The notes under the pieces are model-generated. The model made no database searches. It was not told the DNA's origin and worked only from the letters and a program-made list of their open reading frames with translations. From the NCBI GenBank assembly GCA_003144015.1, contig QFWS01000004.1, positions 248,001 through 312,000 of the forward strand: 64,000 bases of DNA, given 5' to 3'. This document shows, one piece after another, positions 1-8,354 of the stretch. The stretch comes from Flavobacteriaceae bacterium LYZ1037. GTDB lineage: Bacteria; Bacteroidota; Bacteroidia; Flavobacteriales; Flavobacteriaceae. The position numbers and the translations under genes are program-made. Position 1 is the stretch's first letter; every line of letters begins with the position of its first letter.

Positions 1-401
1 TTCATTTTTTCTTGTGCCATTATCCACATATTTCTACAACCTATAACTGTTATTACTGGTGTGTTTGCAAATAATTTTTTAGCATCTGGAGAATTTAAAA
101 AGGAAGTTGTAGGCAAAGATGGAGTTAAATACCAAATGGCATAGCCAAAAACTATTAAATCGTACTTTTTATTAAGAATGGATTCTGGAACTATTTTTGT
201 TTTTTGTGGAATTTGAAGAAAAGTTTCTGGAAAAACACCATAAAACTCTTTCTTGTTCCAAGGGAACGGAAATGGGTTTTCCATTTCAATATTTAGAAAA
301 GTTAGATTTGTTTCTTCAGTTTTTAAAGGTGAAACAATATTATTTACAATCTCTGTTAATTGGCCAGATTGCGAATAATGTATGACTAAAATTTCTTTCA
401 T
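1..401 (-). CDS. DarA-like dialkylresorcinol/flexirubin biosynthesis protein, partial (runs off left edge)
   Basis: An open frame starts with ATG at 401 and continues without a stop to position 1, giving about 133 N-terminal residues. It begins MKEILVIHYSQSGQLTEIV, a flavodoxin-fold start with a phosphate-binding-like TQSG-type turn, and later has the segment YDLIVFGYAIWYLTPSLP. This matches my memory of the proteins annotated as dialkylresorcinol condensing enzyme DarA in Bacteroidota flexirubin clusters, thought to act with the ketosynthase DarB in making the dialkylresorcinol half of the pigment. It lies 10 bp downstream of the acyltransferase and is probably the next gene of the same operon. 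The C-terminus is not in the window, so the exact family is not certain. Confidence 0.72.
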   Translation of the reverse strand, partial: MKEILVIHYSQSGQLTEIVNNIVSPLKTEETNLTFLNIEMENPFPFPWNKKEFYGVFPETFLQIPQKTKIVPESILNKKYDLIVFGYAIWYLTPSLPTTSFLNSPDAKKLFANTPVITVIGCRNMWIMAQEKM

Positions 402-411
402 AAATCTTTAA

Positions 412-1296
412 TTATTTTTTGAACGAACTCCAAAAATCAAAATAGTTAAACCATTGTAAAGGATATTTTTTTAACATCCAGCTAACACTTTCGGTATATT
501 CTTTTAATAAAGCTTGCGCATCTCTATGCTTAGCAGTTGCTCTTCTAGCATATAAATGATAATGTTTCTTAGGTTCTTTCATAACATATACAAACAACAC
601 TGGAACATGCAGTCTGGAAGCCAACATAAAAGGGCCAGCCGGGAACTTGGCTTCTTCTCCTAAAAGTTTTTCTGTTAGAAATTTAGAGCCTTTAATGTAT
701 CGATCTCCAGTAATACAAACAATTTCATTTCTTGCTAAAGCTGCATTGACTTCAAAGATATGAGATAAATCGTCTTTTATGATTATTAGATTGATGTTCG
801 ATTTTTTTCTAACACTATCTAAATAGTCTTTAATAGCTGTGTGTTCAATGTCTGTAGTAAGTAAACTTATGGACGCATTTTCTTCAAGTTCTCCAAAAAA
901 ATACTCAGAAATTTCAAAATTTCCAACATGAGCACTAATCAAAATACCTCCTTTTTTTTCTTTAAGGGTTTCGTTTATAAGATGAACACCATCTGACTCG
1001 TAAGTAAATTTATGACTTAAATTTGAAGAGATAGCAATTTTATCCAGAATGGTTTGACCAAAAACATAATAGCTTTTATAAACATTTATAAAACTTTTAG
1101 CTTTAGAATAATTTAACCGATGTTTTAGATAATAATAGATGGATTTTGTGCTGTCTTTTGAAAAAAGACAAAAATAAGCAGCTACAAAAAATAAGATAAA
1201 GTAGGCTGCACCAATTCCAACTTTCTTCATGAAAAACACGAAGATTTTGTACCCAAGAACGGTTCCTCTGGATTTACCTTGCCATTCTGCAGCCAT
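412..1296 (-). CDS. LpxL/HtrB-type acyltransferase of the flexirubin cluster
   Basis: A 294-residue membrane-associated acyltransferase of the lipid A lauroyl/myristoyl transferase family. A hydrophobic segment lies at about residues 22-45. The catalytic HxxxxE motif is visible as SAHVGNFE (His123, Glu128), and the later segments ITGDRYIKGSKF and FPAGPFMLA fit the substrate-binding blocks of the family. The length is typical. Inside an aryl polyene/flexirubin operon such enzymes are thought to join the polyene acyl chain to its hydroxyl acceptor, here plausibly the dialkylresorcinol, at the inner membrane. The role is inferred from context; transfer onto a lipid is the alternative. It is 20 bp downstream of the ACP gene, so co-transcribed. 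Confidence 0.82.
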   Translation of the reverse strand: MAAEWQGKSRGTVLGYKIFVFFMKKVGIGAAYFILFFVAAYFCLFSKDSTKSIYYYLKHRLNYSKAKSFINVYKSYYVFGQTILDKIAISSNLSHKFTYESDGVHLINETLKEKKGGILISAHVGNFEISEYFFGELEENASISLLTTDIEHTAIKDYLDSVRKKSNINLIIIKDDLSHIFEVNAALARNEIVCITGDRYIKGSKFLTEKLLGEEAKFPAGPFMLASRLHVPVLFVYVMKEPKKHYHLYARRATAKHRDAQALLKEYTESVSWMLKKYPLQWFNYFDFWSSFKK

Positions 1297-1316
1297 ATAT
1301 TATAAAGTCTAGTTTT

Positions 1317-1559
1317 TTAGGCTAGTTTATTTTCAATAAGTGTATAGAAATCGCTTAAAGATTTAACATTGATAAAATCTTCTCCAACCAATTTAACACC
1401 AAAATTAGATTCTACAGCAACCACAAGATCTACAAAATCTAAACTGTCTAATTCTAGAGTTTCTTTTAAGTTAGCATTTGGTGAAATGTCTTCACTCTCA
1501 ACTTCAAATTCATCGATAAGAAAGTCGTTTATCTTTTCAATAATAACCTCTTTATTCAT
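1317..1559 (-). CDS. Acyl carrier protein (aryl polyene/flexirubin type)
   Basis: An 80-residue acidic acyl carrier protein. The phosphopantetheine attachment site is LELDSLDFVDLVVAVE, with Ser39 in the DSL motif, in the normal place for an 80-residue ACP. It would carry the growing polyene chain as a thioester between the adjacent ketosynthase, reductase and acyltransferase. It lies 7 bp after the ketosynthase stop and 20 bp before the acyltransferase. It is probably a dedicated cluster carrier rather than the housekeeping AcpP, because it sits among pathway genes; sequence alone cannot exclude use in general fatty acid synthesis. Confidence 0.9.
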   Translation of the reverse strand: MNKEVIIEKINDFLIDEFEVESEDISPNANLKETLELDSLDFVDLVVAVESNFGVKLVGEDFINVKSLSDFYTLIENKLA

Positions 1560-1566
1560 TACTACA

Positions 1567-2784
1567 CTATATTTTTTTAATTATTAATGCTGAATTTGTT
1601 CCTCCAAATCCAAAAGAATTGGACAAAAGTACATCAATTTTTTTATCTAGCGTTTTGTTAACTAAATTTAATTTTATAGCATCATCGTCTGGTTCCTCTA
1701 AATTAATGTTTGGCGCAATAAAATCATTCTGCATCATTAGGACTGAATATAACACTTCGCTCGCTCCAGCCATCCAACATTCGTGTCCAGTCATAGATTT
1801 TGTTGAGCTTACATAAGGGCCATTTTCACCAAATACTTCAAAGATAGCCTTTGCCTCATTAGCATCGCCAACAGGAGTTGAGGTAGCATGGGCATTTACA
1901 TATTGTATATCTGTTGGATGAATACCTGCTTGTTTGATTGCCATTTTCATAGCTCTTGCTGGTCCATCGACATTTGGAGTTGAAATATGGTCTCCATTTG
2001 AAGAAAATCCATAACCAATTACTTCGCCTAAAATAGTTGCTCCTCTATTCACAGCAGATTCGTATGTTTCTAATATGAGAGTCGCTGCACCTCCACTTGG
2101 TACTAAGCCATCTCTGTTTTTATCGAAAGGTCGAGATGCTTTTTCTGGATTATCTGTATTTGTTGAAAACACACCTAAACCATCAAAACTACCCATGGCT
2201 AGTTTGTTGATTTCTTGAGCACCACCACAAATAATACAATCTTGTAAACCACTTTTAATTAATTGATAGGCCATACCAATAGAATGAGAGCCACTAGCGC
2301 ATGCAGCACTAATTGTAAAGTTGATACCTCTTAATTTAAAAATGGTTGAAAGATTCATGGTAACGGAAGAGTTCATGCCTCTAAAAATGGCACCAGAACC
2401 AACAAGTGTTGTGTCTTTTTTATCTCTTATTATATCATTCGATTCAATAATAGACTTTGCTGTACTATCGTTTCCATAAAGAATTCCCACTTCGTTTTGG
2501 TCTAAGAATTCTTGAGATATTTTAGCTTGATTTAAAGCCTCGACTGTAGCAATATAGGCGTATTCTCCTTCTTCGCCAAGGCTGATGCGTTGTCTTCTTG
2601 AAAGAGATTTTTTTAGATCTGGAATATTAACCATTCCTGTTAAAGGAGAACGATAACCAAATTCTGTTCTTTCTTTGTCTATGACTATTCCAGATTTACC
2701 TTTGTATAATGATTCTTTTACTTCATTTAAATTTTCTCCAATACAAGAATAAATTCCCATTCCTGTTATCACAACTCTCCTCAT
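1567..2784 (-). CDS. Beta-ketoacyl-ACP synthase (FabF/KAS II type) of the flexirubin cluster
   Basis: A 405-residue condensing enzyme with the complete KAS I/II catalytic set: nucleophile Cys162 in SAACASGSHSIG, His299 in NAHATSTPVGD and His334 in MTGHECWMAGASE, with Lys329 just before. The C-terminal SNSFGFGGTNSALI glycine-rich loop is also present. It would extend the 4-coumaroyl or cinnamoyl starter by malonyl units on the neighbouring ACP to build the conjugated polyene. Primary fatty acid FabF is the obvious alternative, but the placement between reductase (12 bp) and ACP (7 bp) in a cluster with an ammonia-lyase and a halogenase favours the pigment role. Confidence 0.88.
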   Translation of the reverse strand: MRRVVITGMGIYSCIGENLNEVKESLYKGKSGIVIDKERTEFGYRSPLTGMVNIPDLKKSLSRRQRISLGEEGEYAYIATVEALNQAKISQEFLDQNEVGILYGNDSTAKSIIESNDIIRDKKDTTLVGSGAIFRGMNSSVTMNLSTIFKLRGINFTISAACASGSHSIGMAYQLIKSGLQDCIICGGAQEINKLAMGSFDGLGVFSTNTDNPEKASRPFDKNRDGLVPSGGAATLILETYESAVNRGATILGEVIGYGFSSNGDHISTPNVDGPARAMKMAIKQAGIHPTDIQYVNAHATSTPVGDANEAKAIFEVFGENGPYVSSTKSMTGHECWMAGASEVLYSVLMMQNDFIAPNINLEEPDDDAIKLNLVNKTLDKKIDVLLSNSFGFGGTNSALIIKKI

Positions 2785-2796
2785 CTTCTATGTAAT

Positions 2797-3528
2797 TTAT
2801 GAGTAAATCCCTCCATTGATATTAATAACTTCTCCTGTAATATACGATGCTTTTTTCGATGCTAAAAAAGAAACAGCATAAGCCACTTCTTCAGGTTCTC
2901 CAAATCTATTTATTGGAATTAAGTTTTTTAATTCACTTTCGTTTAATTCGGCTGTCATGTCCGATTTAATAAATCCAGGTGCCACAGCATTAACGGTTAT
3001 TTTACGTTTTGCTACTTCCTGAGCTAAAGCTTTTGTTGCAGCTACCAAAGCGCCTTTAGCAGCAGAATAATTAGTTTGCCCTGCTGTGCCTTTAACACCA
3101 GAAACTGAAGCAACATTAATAATACGACCATATCTGTTTCGCAACATTTTTTGAATAAGATGGTTGGTTACATTGAAAAAACCATTTAAAGAGGTGTTGA
3201 TAACGTCTTGCCAATCGCTTTGTGGCATCCACATAAACAAACCGTCTTTGGTAATTCCTGCATTGTTTACTATTACTTCAATGGTAGCTTCTTTGTTCTT
3301 TTCTTGCCACGTATCTAAAGTTGATTTAACCTGGTCAGCATCTGTAACGTTAAATTGAAGAATGTCTCCAGTATTCCCTTCGGCTTCAACGTCTTTTAAA
3401 GTTTCAAGTGCAGCTGTTTTGTTGCTGTTATAGTTTATAAGAATATGATAGTCTGAATCTTTTGCTAATTGGACACAGATAGCTTTGCCAATCCCTCTAG
3501 ACCCACCAGTAATTAAAGCACATTTCAT
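2797..3528 (-). CDS. 3-oxoacyl-ACP reductase (FabG-like SDR)
   Basis: A 243-residue classical short-chain dehydrogenase. The NADP-binding TGGSRGIG lies at residues 8-15, the NNAG motif at 88-91, and the catalytic Ser141, Tyr154 and Lys158 in SVSGVKG and YSAAK. The C-terminal YITGEVININGG is typical of FabG. It would reduce the beta-keto group formed by the neighbouring ketosynthase so that a dehydratase can generate the double bond. No dehydratase is encoded in the visible part of the cluster. The start overlaps nothing and follows the WG-repeat gene by 47 bp. Confidence 0.88.
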   Translation of the reverse strand: MKCALITGGSRGIGKAICVQLAKDSDYHILINYNSNKTAALETLKDVEAEGNTGDILQFNVTDADQVKSTLDTWQEKNKEATIEVIVNNAGITKDGLFMWMPQSDWQDVINTSLNGFFNVTNHLIQKMLRNRYGRIINVASVSGVKGTAGQTNYSAAKGALVAATKALAQEVAKRKITVNAVAPGFIKSDMTAELNESELKNLIPINRFGEPEEVAYAVSFLASKKASYITGEVININGGIYS

Positions 3529-3575
3529 TCTATATATTGTTTTTGTATCGTTTGTATTGAAATAGAAAACTCTAA

Positions 3576-4703
3576 TTAATGGAATAATTCTAAATTCTCA
3601 AACTGCAAGTTTTTTAGTACTTCGCCTTTCGTATTTAAATAGACCCAAGATTTTTTTTCCTTTACTCTTGCTAGACCATTTAAAAAGCCTTTTGGATTGT
3701 TTTTTTGGAAAATTGAAAAACCTCCAGCTGTAATATCGTATTTTTCTTCGATGACTAATTTCCCTTCAGTATTAATAAATCCCCATAATTTTGAAGATTT
3801 TACAGGCGCTAATCCGTCTTCACTAAATATTTCAGCATCTCTATATTGGAATGGAATAACTGTTTCGCCTTTAGGGTTGATATAACCCCAAGTTTTATCT
3901 TTCATTACAGGCGCTAATCCATTAATAAAAGCACGAGCTTTATCGTAAGTTGGCTCGATAACCCATTCTCCTTTATTGTTTATAAAGCCCATCTTGCCAT
4001 CTTTCTTAGCATATGTATATTCAGAATTATTAGAAAAATCCCAAATATCTTCAGCTCCAGGAACTACTTTAAATTCGTTGTTGATAATAAGTCCGTGATT
4101 GTCACCTAAATTAGCCACAATATTACCGTTATAGAAGTTGCTAACCCCATCGTATTCAGTTTTTACTAAATAGTTTCCTGTTGGATCGATTAAACCCCAT
4201 TTTTCATTTTCTAAAACTTTGGCATAACCGTTTTCAAAATTGAACGCTTTTTTAAATTTTGCAGGCACCACAACTTCACCTTTGGTATTAATAAAACCAA
4301 CAAAATCTCCTTGTCTAATTATGGAGTAACCATCTTTAAAATCGTATAATTTTTCTGTTGTAACATTAGTAAGAGTTGGCTCTCCCTTAGTATTAATGTA
4401 AAACCACTCTTTGTCTTTAAGTACAACTGCAATTCCAGAATTAAATTCTTTTGTTTTATCGAATGCAGGTTGGATTACCCATTCGCCTTTTCGGTTTATA
4501 AACCCCCAGGTTTTTCCATCGTTTGAAGCTTCGGCTAAATCTTCAGAGAAATTTTTAGCTACTTTAAAGCTGGGATTAATTTGCCAATCTCCTGTTTTGG
4601 TAATATAACCATATTTACCATCTTGATTAGCAAGTGCGAGCTCTTGTGCAAAACCAGAGAAACCCATGATTAAGCATACAATTAATAAACATTTTAATTT
4701 CAT
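3576..4703 (-). CDS. Secreted WG-repeat protein in the flexirubin operon
   Basis: A 375-residue protein with a signal peptide (MKLKCLLIVCLIMGFSGFAQ, cleavage near Ala19) followed by about ten WG-type repeats, each with a core like KTWGFINRKGEWVI (others are KMGFINNKGEWVI and KTWGYINPKGETVI). WG repeats are assumed to form a beta-rich scaffold; no catalytic residues are recognised. It is likely periplasmic or surface-exposed. It lies between the ammonia-lyase (12 bp) and the reductase (47 bp), so it is co-transcribed with pigment synthesis genes. It could hold the pigment or the outer membrane machinery together, but that is guesswork. The function is unknown. Confidence 0.8.
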   Translation of the reverse strand: MKLKCLLIVCLIMGFSGFAQELALANQDGKYGYITKTGDWQINPSFKVAKNFSEDLAEASNDGKTWGFINRKGEWVIQPAFDKTKEFNSGIAVVLKDKEWFYINTKGEPTLTNVTTEKLYDFKDGYSIIRQGDFVGFINTKGEVVVPAKFKKAFNFENGYAKVLENEKWGLIDPTGNYLVKTEYDGVSNFYNGNIVANLGDNHGLIINNEFKVVPGAEDIWDFSNNSEYTYAKKDGKMGFINNKGEWVIEPTYDKARAFINGLAPVMKDKTWGYINPKGETVIPFQYRDAEIFSEDGLAPVKSSKLWGFINTEGKLVIEEKYDITAGGFSIFQKNNPKGFLNGLARVKEKKSWVYLNTKGEVLKNLQFENLELFH

Positions 4704-4715
4704 GATTAATAGCTT

Positions 4716-6236
4716 TTAATGATTTAATATATAGTCTTTAACCTTATTTACATAAGGGTACATGATGACATCTTCTGTAAAGATAGGAACTAAATTTCTA
4801 ATTTCATCGTACATCTTTTTAGTTTTAGAAGAAACACTTTCTTGTACTTTTAAATATTCAATGGCTTGAACAACAGTAATCATTTCTATTGCCATGACTT
4901 CAAAAGCGTTTTCAATAACTTTTTTAGTAATCAATGCAGCATTTGTACCCATACTAACAATATCTTGATTGTCATTATTGTTTGGAATACTATGCACATA
5001 CATTGGGTTAGAAAGCATTTGATTTTCAGCAGTTGTTGAAGTGGCAGTAAACTGGACTCCTTGCATCCCAAAGTTTAAACCTAATTTTCCAAGATTAACA
5101 AAAGGAGGAAGCATGTTATTTAAGCTTGAATTAAGAAGATAGTTAAGTTGTCTTTCAGAAAGCATGCTTAGTTTTGTAACAACAATTTTTAGTTTATCCA
5201 TTTCTAAAGACACATAATCTCCATGAAAATTCCCACCATGATAGACATGTTTTTTCTCTACATTTACTATGGGGTTATCGTTAGCGGAGTTTACTTCTTC
5301 AATTAAAATATTCTCCACATTGTTTAAAGTGTCTAAAACAGGACCTAATATTTGAGGGACACAACGTAAAGAGTAATATTCTTGAACTTTATCTTCGAAA
5401 ACAGAAACATCATCGTTTTTTGAATACAAATGGTGCTCTCTTTTTCTAGTAAGAGAACTGTCTTTTAGATGCTCACGCATAGATTCAGCAATTTTTTGTT
5501 GCCCAACATGTCTTTTAGATTGATTTAATTCGAAAGATAAATGATCGTCATAAGCTTTAACAATTTCATTAATTGACGCTGAACACGAGGTCATCCAATC
5601 GAGTAGTCTTCTGGTATAAATAACATTAACAATACCAATTCCTGTCATTACAGAAGTGCCATTCATTAAAGCTAAACCTTCGCGTAATTCAACAGAAATA
5701 GGTTTTAAGTTTTCTATTTCAAAGACTTCTTTTGTAGCTTTTCTTTCGCCTTTATAGAACACTTCTCCTTCACCAATAAGTACTAATGCTAAATGAGCTA
5801 ACTGTACTAAATCGCCACTAGCACCAACGCCTCCATGTTGGTAAATAAGAGGTGTGATATTTCTATTAATAAGCTCTGTCATTAATGTAATTACAGAAAC
5901 ATGAACACCAGAATTTCCAAGAGACAAGGTGTTTAGCCTAGCTAACATTGCAGCTTTTACATACATTGGAGCAATTGGTTCTCCTGTTCCAGAAGCATGA
6001 CTCCTAATAAGGTTGTATTGAAGTTGTATTCGTTCAGAATCTTTAATTTTATATTGTGCCATTGGTCCAAAACCAGTGTTCACACCATAGATGACTTTGT
6101 CTTCGGAGAATTCTTTTAAAAAATTAAAACTCTTTTCAACAGTTTCTATAACTTGCTTATCGATTTGTATCTTAGTGTCTTCGAAAATAACTTTGTAAAA
6201 ATCTTCTATTTGTAATTTTCCGTTAAATGTTAGCAT
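4716..6236 (-). CDS. MIO-dependent aromatic amino acid ammonia-lyase (probable tyrosine ammonia-lyase)
   Basis: A 506-residue lyase of the HAL/PAL/TAL family. The Ala-Ser-Gly triad that cyclises to the MIO cofactor is residues 139-141 in GGVGASGDLVQLAHLAL, and the catalytic Tyr50 lies in YGVNTGFGPM. Substrate recognition residues at the equivalent of the RsTAL His-Leu pair read Ser79-His80 (LIRSHASGTG), so the residue rule does not prove tyrosine specificity. The cluster context strongly suggests it deaminates tyrosine to 4-coumarate, the flexirubin polyene starter. It is the first gene of the minus-strand operon and diverges from the halogenase. Histidine ammonia-lyase is the alternative, but no hut genes are nearby. 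Confidence 0.85.
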   Translation of the reverse strand: MLTFNGKLQIEDFYKVIFEDTKIQIDKQVIETVEKSFNFLKEFSEDKVIYGVNTGFGPMAQYKIKDSERIQLQYNLIRSHASGTGEPIAPMYVKAAMLARLNTLSLGNSGVHVSVITLMTELINRNITPLIYQHGGVGASGDLVQLAHLALVLIGEGEVFYKGERKATKEVFEIENLKPISVELREGLALMNGTSVMTGIGIVNVIYTRRLLDWMTSCSASINEIVKAYDDHLSFELNQSKRHVGQQKIAESMREHLKDSSLTRKREHHLYSKNDDVSVFEDKVQEYYSLRCVPQILGPVLDTLNNVENILIEEVNSANDNPIVNVEKKHVYHGGNFHGDYVSLEMDKLKIVVTKLSMLSERQLNYLLNSSLNNMLPPFVNLGKLGLNFGMQGVQFTATSTTAENQMLSNPMYVHSIPNNNDNQDIVSMGTNAALITKKVIENAFEVMAIEMITVVQAIEYLKVQESVSSKTKKMYDEIRNLVPIFTEDVIMYPYVNKVKDYILNH

Positions 6237-6305
6237 CTATATTTTATTCTGTTATTTTTTTAATTTATTTTTAATAACTAAAACTAAAGTAGTTATTTTG
6301 GACTG

Positions 6306-6313
6306 CAAATTTA
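6306..6313 (-). promoter_or_regulatory. Possible -7 element of the flexirubin operon
   Basis: On the minus strand this reads TAAATTTG, matching the Bacteroidota -7 consensus TAnnTTTG, about 70 bp upstream of the ammonia-lyase start, in the 108-bp divergent intergenic region shared with the halogenase. I did not find a convincing -33 TTTG partner, so this is only a candidate. Confidence 0.3.
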
Positions 6314-6344
6314 TAATAATAAATGAATTAATACTATAAAGACT

Positions 6345-7595
6345 ATGAGCGATATACATGTAGATGTTTTAATTATAGGCGCAGGTCCATCTGGTTGTGT
6401 TGCAGCAGCTTATCTTAACAGTCAAGGTTTCAATATAAAAGTTGTTGAAAAAAGTGTGTTTCCAAGATTTGTAATAGGTGAAAGTTTATTGCCTAGATGT
6501 ATGGAACACTTTGAGGAAGTAGGCCTGTTAGAGAGTTTAAAAGCAGCCAATTTTGAAATAAAAAATGGCGCTCGTTTTTTAAGAGATGATGTGGTTTGTA
6601 ATTTCGATTTTAGTAAAAAACATACCGATGGATGGGATTGGACATGGCAAGTGCCACGAGCTGATTTTGATGACATTTTAGCCAAAGAGATTGTAAAAAA
6701 AGGGGTTGATGTTTCTTTTGAACATGAAGTAGTCGATGTTACTTTTGAAGCAGATGGATCTTCGATAACAACAGTGAAAGATGCAGATGGAAATAATTAT
6801 AACATTCATGCAAAATTTATTGTAGATTCTAGTGGTTATGGCCGAGTATTACCTAGGCTATTAGATTTAGATAAACCTTCTTCAATACCAGTGCATTCAT
6901 CCATTTTTGGGCATGTAAAAGACATTAACAGACCAGAAGGCGAAGAGGGTACTCTTATTACTTTCGATGTACTTGATAAAGATACCTGGTTTTGGGTAAT
7001 CCCTTTTTCGAATGGTAATACAAGTTTAGGCTTTGTTGGTAAAAATGAATTTATAGATTCTTTTAATGGGACAACTTCAGAACGTCTTCAAAACATGCTT
7101 AAAGAGTCAGATTACTATTACCAAAGATTTAAAGATGCACCATTATTATTTGAACCAAAGAGTATTAGAAATTATTCTAAAGCTGTTAAACAGTTCTATG
7201 GAAAAGGTTATGCATTAACGGGCAATAGTGCAGAATTTTTAGATCCTGTGTTTTCCTCAGGTGTCACGTTTGCAACAGAATCGGCTTTAAAAGCCGCAAA
7301 ATTAATTACTAAAGAATTAAAAGGAGAATCTGTAAACTGGGAAGAAGATTATACCAATTATATAAAACGTGGGGTTGATGTTTTTGCAACTTATGTAAAA
7401 GAGTGGTACACGGGTAATTTACAAACTTTATTCTTTCATAGACCGGAAAATCCTGAAGTGAAACGTCAAATTTGTGCTGTTTTAGCTGGATATGTTTGGG
7501 ATGAAACAAATCCGTTTGTTAAAAAGCATGATCGATTGGTTAAAACGTTAGCACATTTAATAAATATGGAAAAAGAAAAAAGCGAGTCTAATTAG
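6345..7595 (+). CDS. Flavin-dependent halogenase of the flexirubin cluster
   Basis: A 416-residue FAD enzyme. The Rossmann GAGPSG is at residues 12-17. Three features mark it as a halogenase rather than a generic monooxygenase: the candidate catalytic Lys73 in FEIKNGARF, the WxWxIP motif WFWVIP at 215-220, and an FxxPxxSxG motif FLDPVFSSG at 298-306. Motif and length resemble phenolic halogenases that act on free or carrier-bound phenols with FADH2, chloride or bromide, and oxygen. It is divergently transcribed from the ammonia-lyase operon and probably halogenates the aryl end of the pigment. It needs a separate flavin reductase, which is not seen here. Confidence 0.84.
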   Translation: MSDIHVDVLIIGAGPSGCVAAAYLNSQGFNIKVVEKSVFPRFVIGESLLPRCMEHFEEVGLLESLKAANFEIKNGARFLRDDVVCNFDFSKKHTDGWDWTWQVPRADFDDILAKEIVKKGVDVSFEHEVVDVTFEADGSSITTVKDADGNNYNIHAKFIVDSSGYGRVLPRLLDLDKPSSIPVHSSIFGHVKDINRPEGEEGTLITFDVLDKDTWFWVIPFSNGNTSLGFVGKNEFIDSFNGTTSERLQNMLKESDYYYQRFKDAPLLFEPKSIRNYSKAVKQFYGKGYALTGNSAEFLDPVFSSGVTFATESALKAAKLITKELKGESVNWEEDYTNYIKRGVDVFATYVKEWYTGNLQTLFFHRPENPEVKRQICAVLAGYVWDETNPFVKKHDRLVKTLAHLINMEKEKSESN

Positions 7596-7607
7596 ACTCG
7601 CTTTTTA
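7576..7607. terminator. Bidirectional intrinsic terminator overlapping the halogenase stop codon
   Basis: A perfect 10-bp inverted repeat (AGCGAGTCTA at 7581-7590, TAGACTCGCT at 7593-7602) is flanked by an A-run and a T-run. It includes the last codons and the TAG stop of the halogenase and sits between two convergent genes, so it can serve both strands. Confidence 0.8.
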
Positions 7608-7627
7608 ATTGTTTTTGAGAATTATAT

Positions 7628-8230
7628 TTATTTTGTGTTTTTGTACATGTGTTTAGTTAATGCTCTCGCAAAAATTATATAAGCATCTGCAATTCGTTGT
7701 CCAGAATTAAAATCGTAGCCACCACTACCTGCACCTTCAATTTTTGTATAATCTACTTCGAAGATAACATCATCAGGACTGTCATTTTTATATACACTAA
7801 GTGTAACTTCAATTTTAGAATTTTTTCTAACAACACCTACATTATAACCAGGATAGATAAAAGTTGTGTGAATTTTCATAGTATATTCAGCACTTCCTAA
7901 ATCTCTGTCCACTTTTACAAGACCATCTTTATATCTATCATTAAAGGTTTCAATAAATCTTGGTTCGTAAAAGTTCTCTCTATCCGAAAACCAAGATTCT
8001 TTAAATTTTTCTCCAGTTCCAGGTTCTTTTTCATCTCTTTTGGCCATTTTGTCTTCTAAAAAGGCTTCTTCAGAATCGAATTTTGGAATTTCTAAATCAG
8101 AATAATCAAACACAAGAGTATACTCTGAAATCCCTTTTAAATTGTCCCAATCGCCTTTTGTAACATTCGCTTTTTGAGAAAACATGATTGAAGTAGAAAG
8201 TAAGAATGCAAAAAATAATATTTTATTCAT
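7628..8230 (-). CDS. Exported protein of unknown function
   Basis: A 200-residue protein with a clear signal peptide (MNKILFFAFLLSTSIMFSQ) and a soluble, acidic, Lys/Glu-rich body without membrane segments. A region rich in aromatic residues (KESWFSDRENFYEPRF, residues ~79-94) is followed by beta-like segments ending in a Gly-rich GAGSGGYDF. I do not recognise a family. It is converted to a likely periplasmic protein of the kind common in Flavobacteriaceae. It stands alone, convergent with the halogenase and sharing the terminator between them. A link with pigment biosynthesis is possible by position only. Confidence 0.75.
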   Translation of the reverse strand: MNKILFFAFLLSTSIMFSQKANVTKGDWDNLKGISEYTLVFDYSDLEIPKFDSEEAFLEDKMAKRDEKEPGTGEKFKESWFSDRENFYEPRFIETFNDRYKDGLVKVDRDLGSAEYTMKIHTTFIYPGYNVGVVRKNSKIEVTLSVYKNDSPDDVIFEVDYTKIEGAGSGGYDFNSGQRIADAYIIFARALTKHMYKNTK

Positions 8231-8354
8231 GGTAATAAGTTTTATTGATTATTGGGCTAATATAAAGTAACTTTATGATATGCGACATACGAAAAACTAC
8301 GTATTTTAAACTTTGTGGTTTAAAATATTTATGATAAAATAAAACGAGAATTGC

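Noticed and set aside
197-385. Plus-strand frame of 62 residues at the left end
   Set aside because: It is antisense to the DarA-like partial gene, whose minus-strand frame has a recognisable flavodoxin-like start and proper operon spacing.
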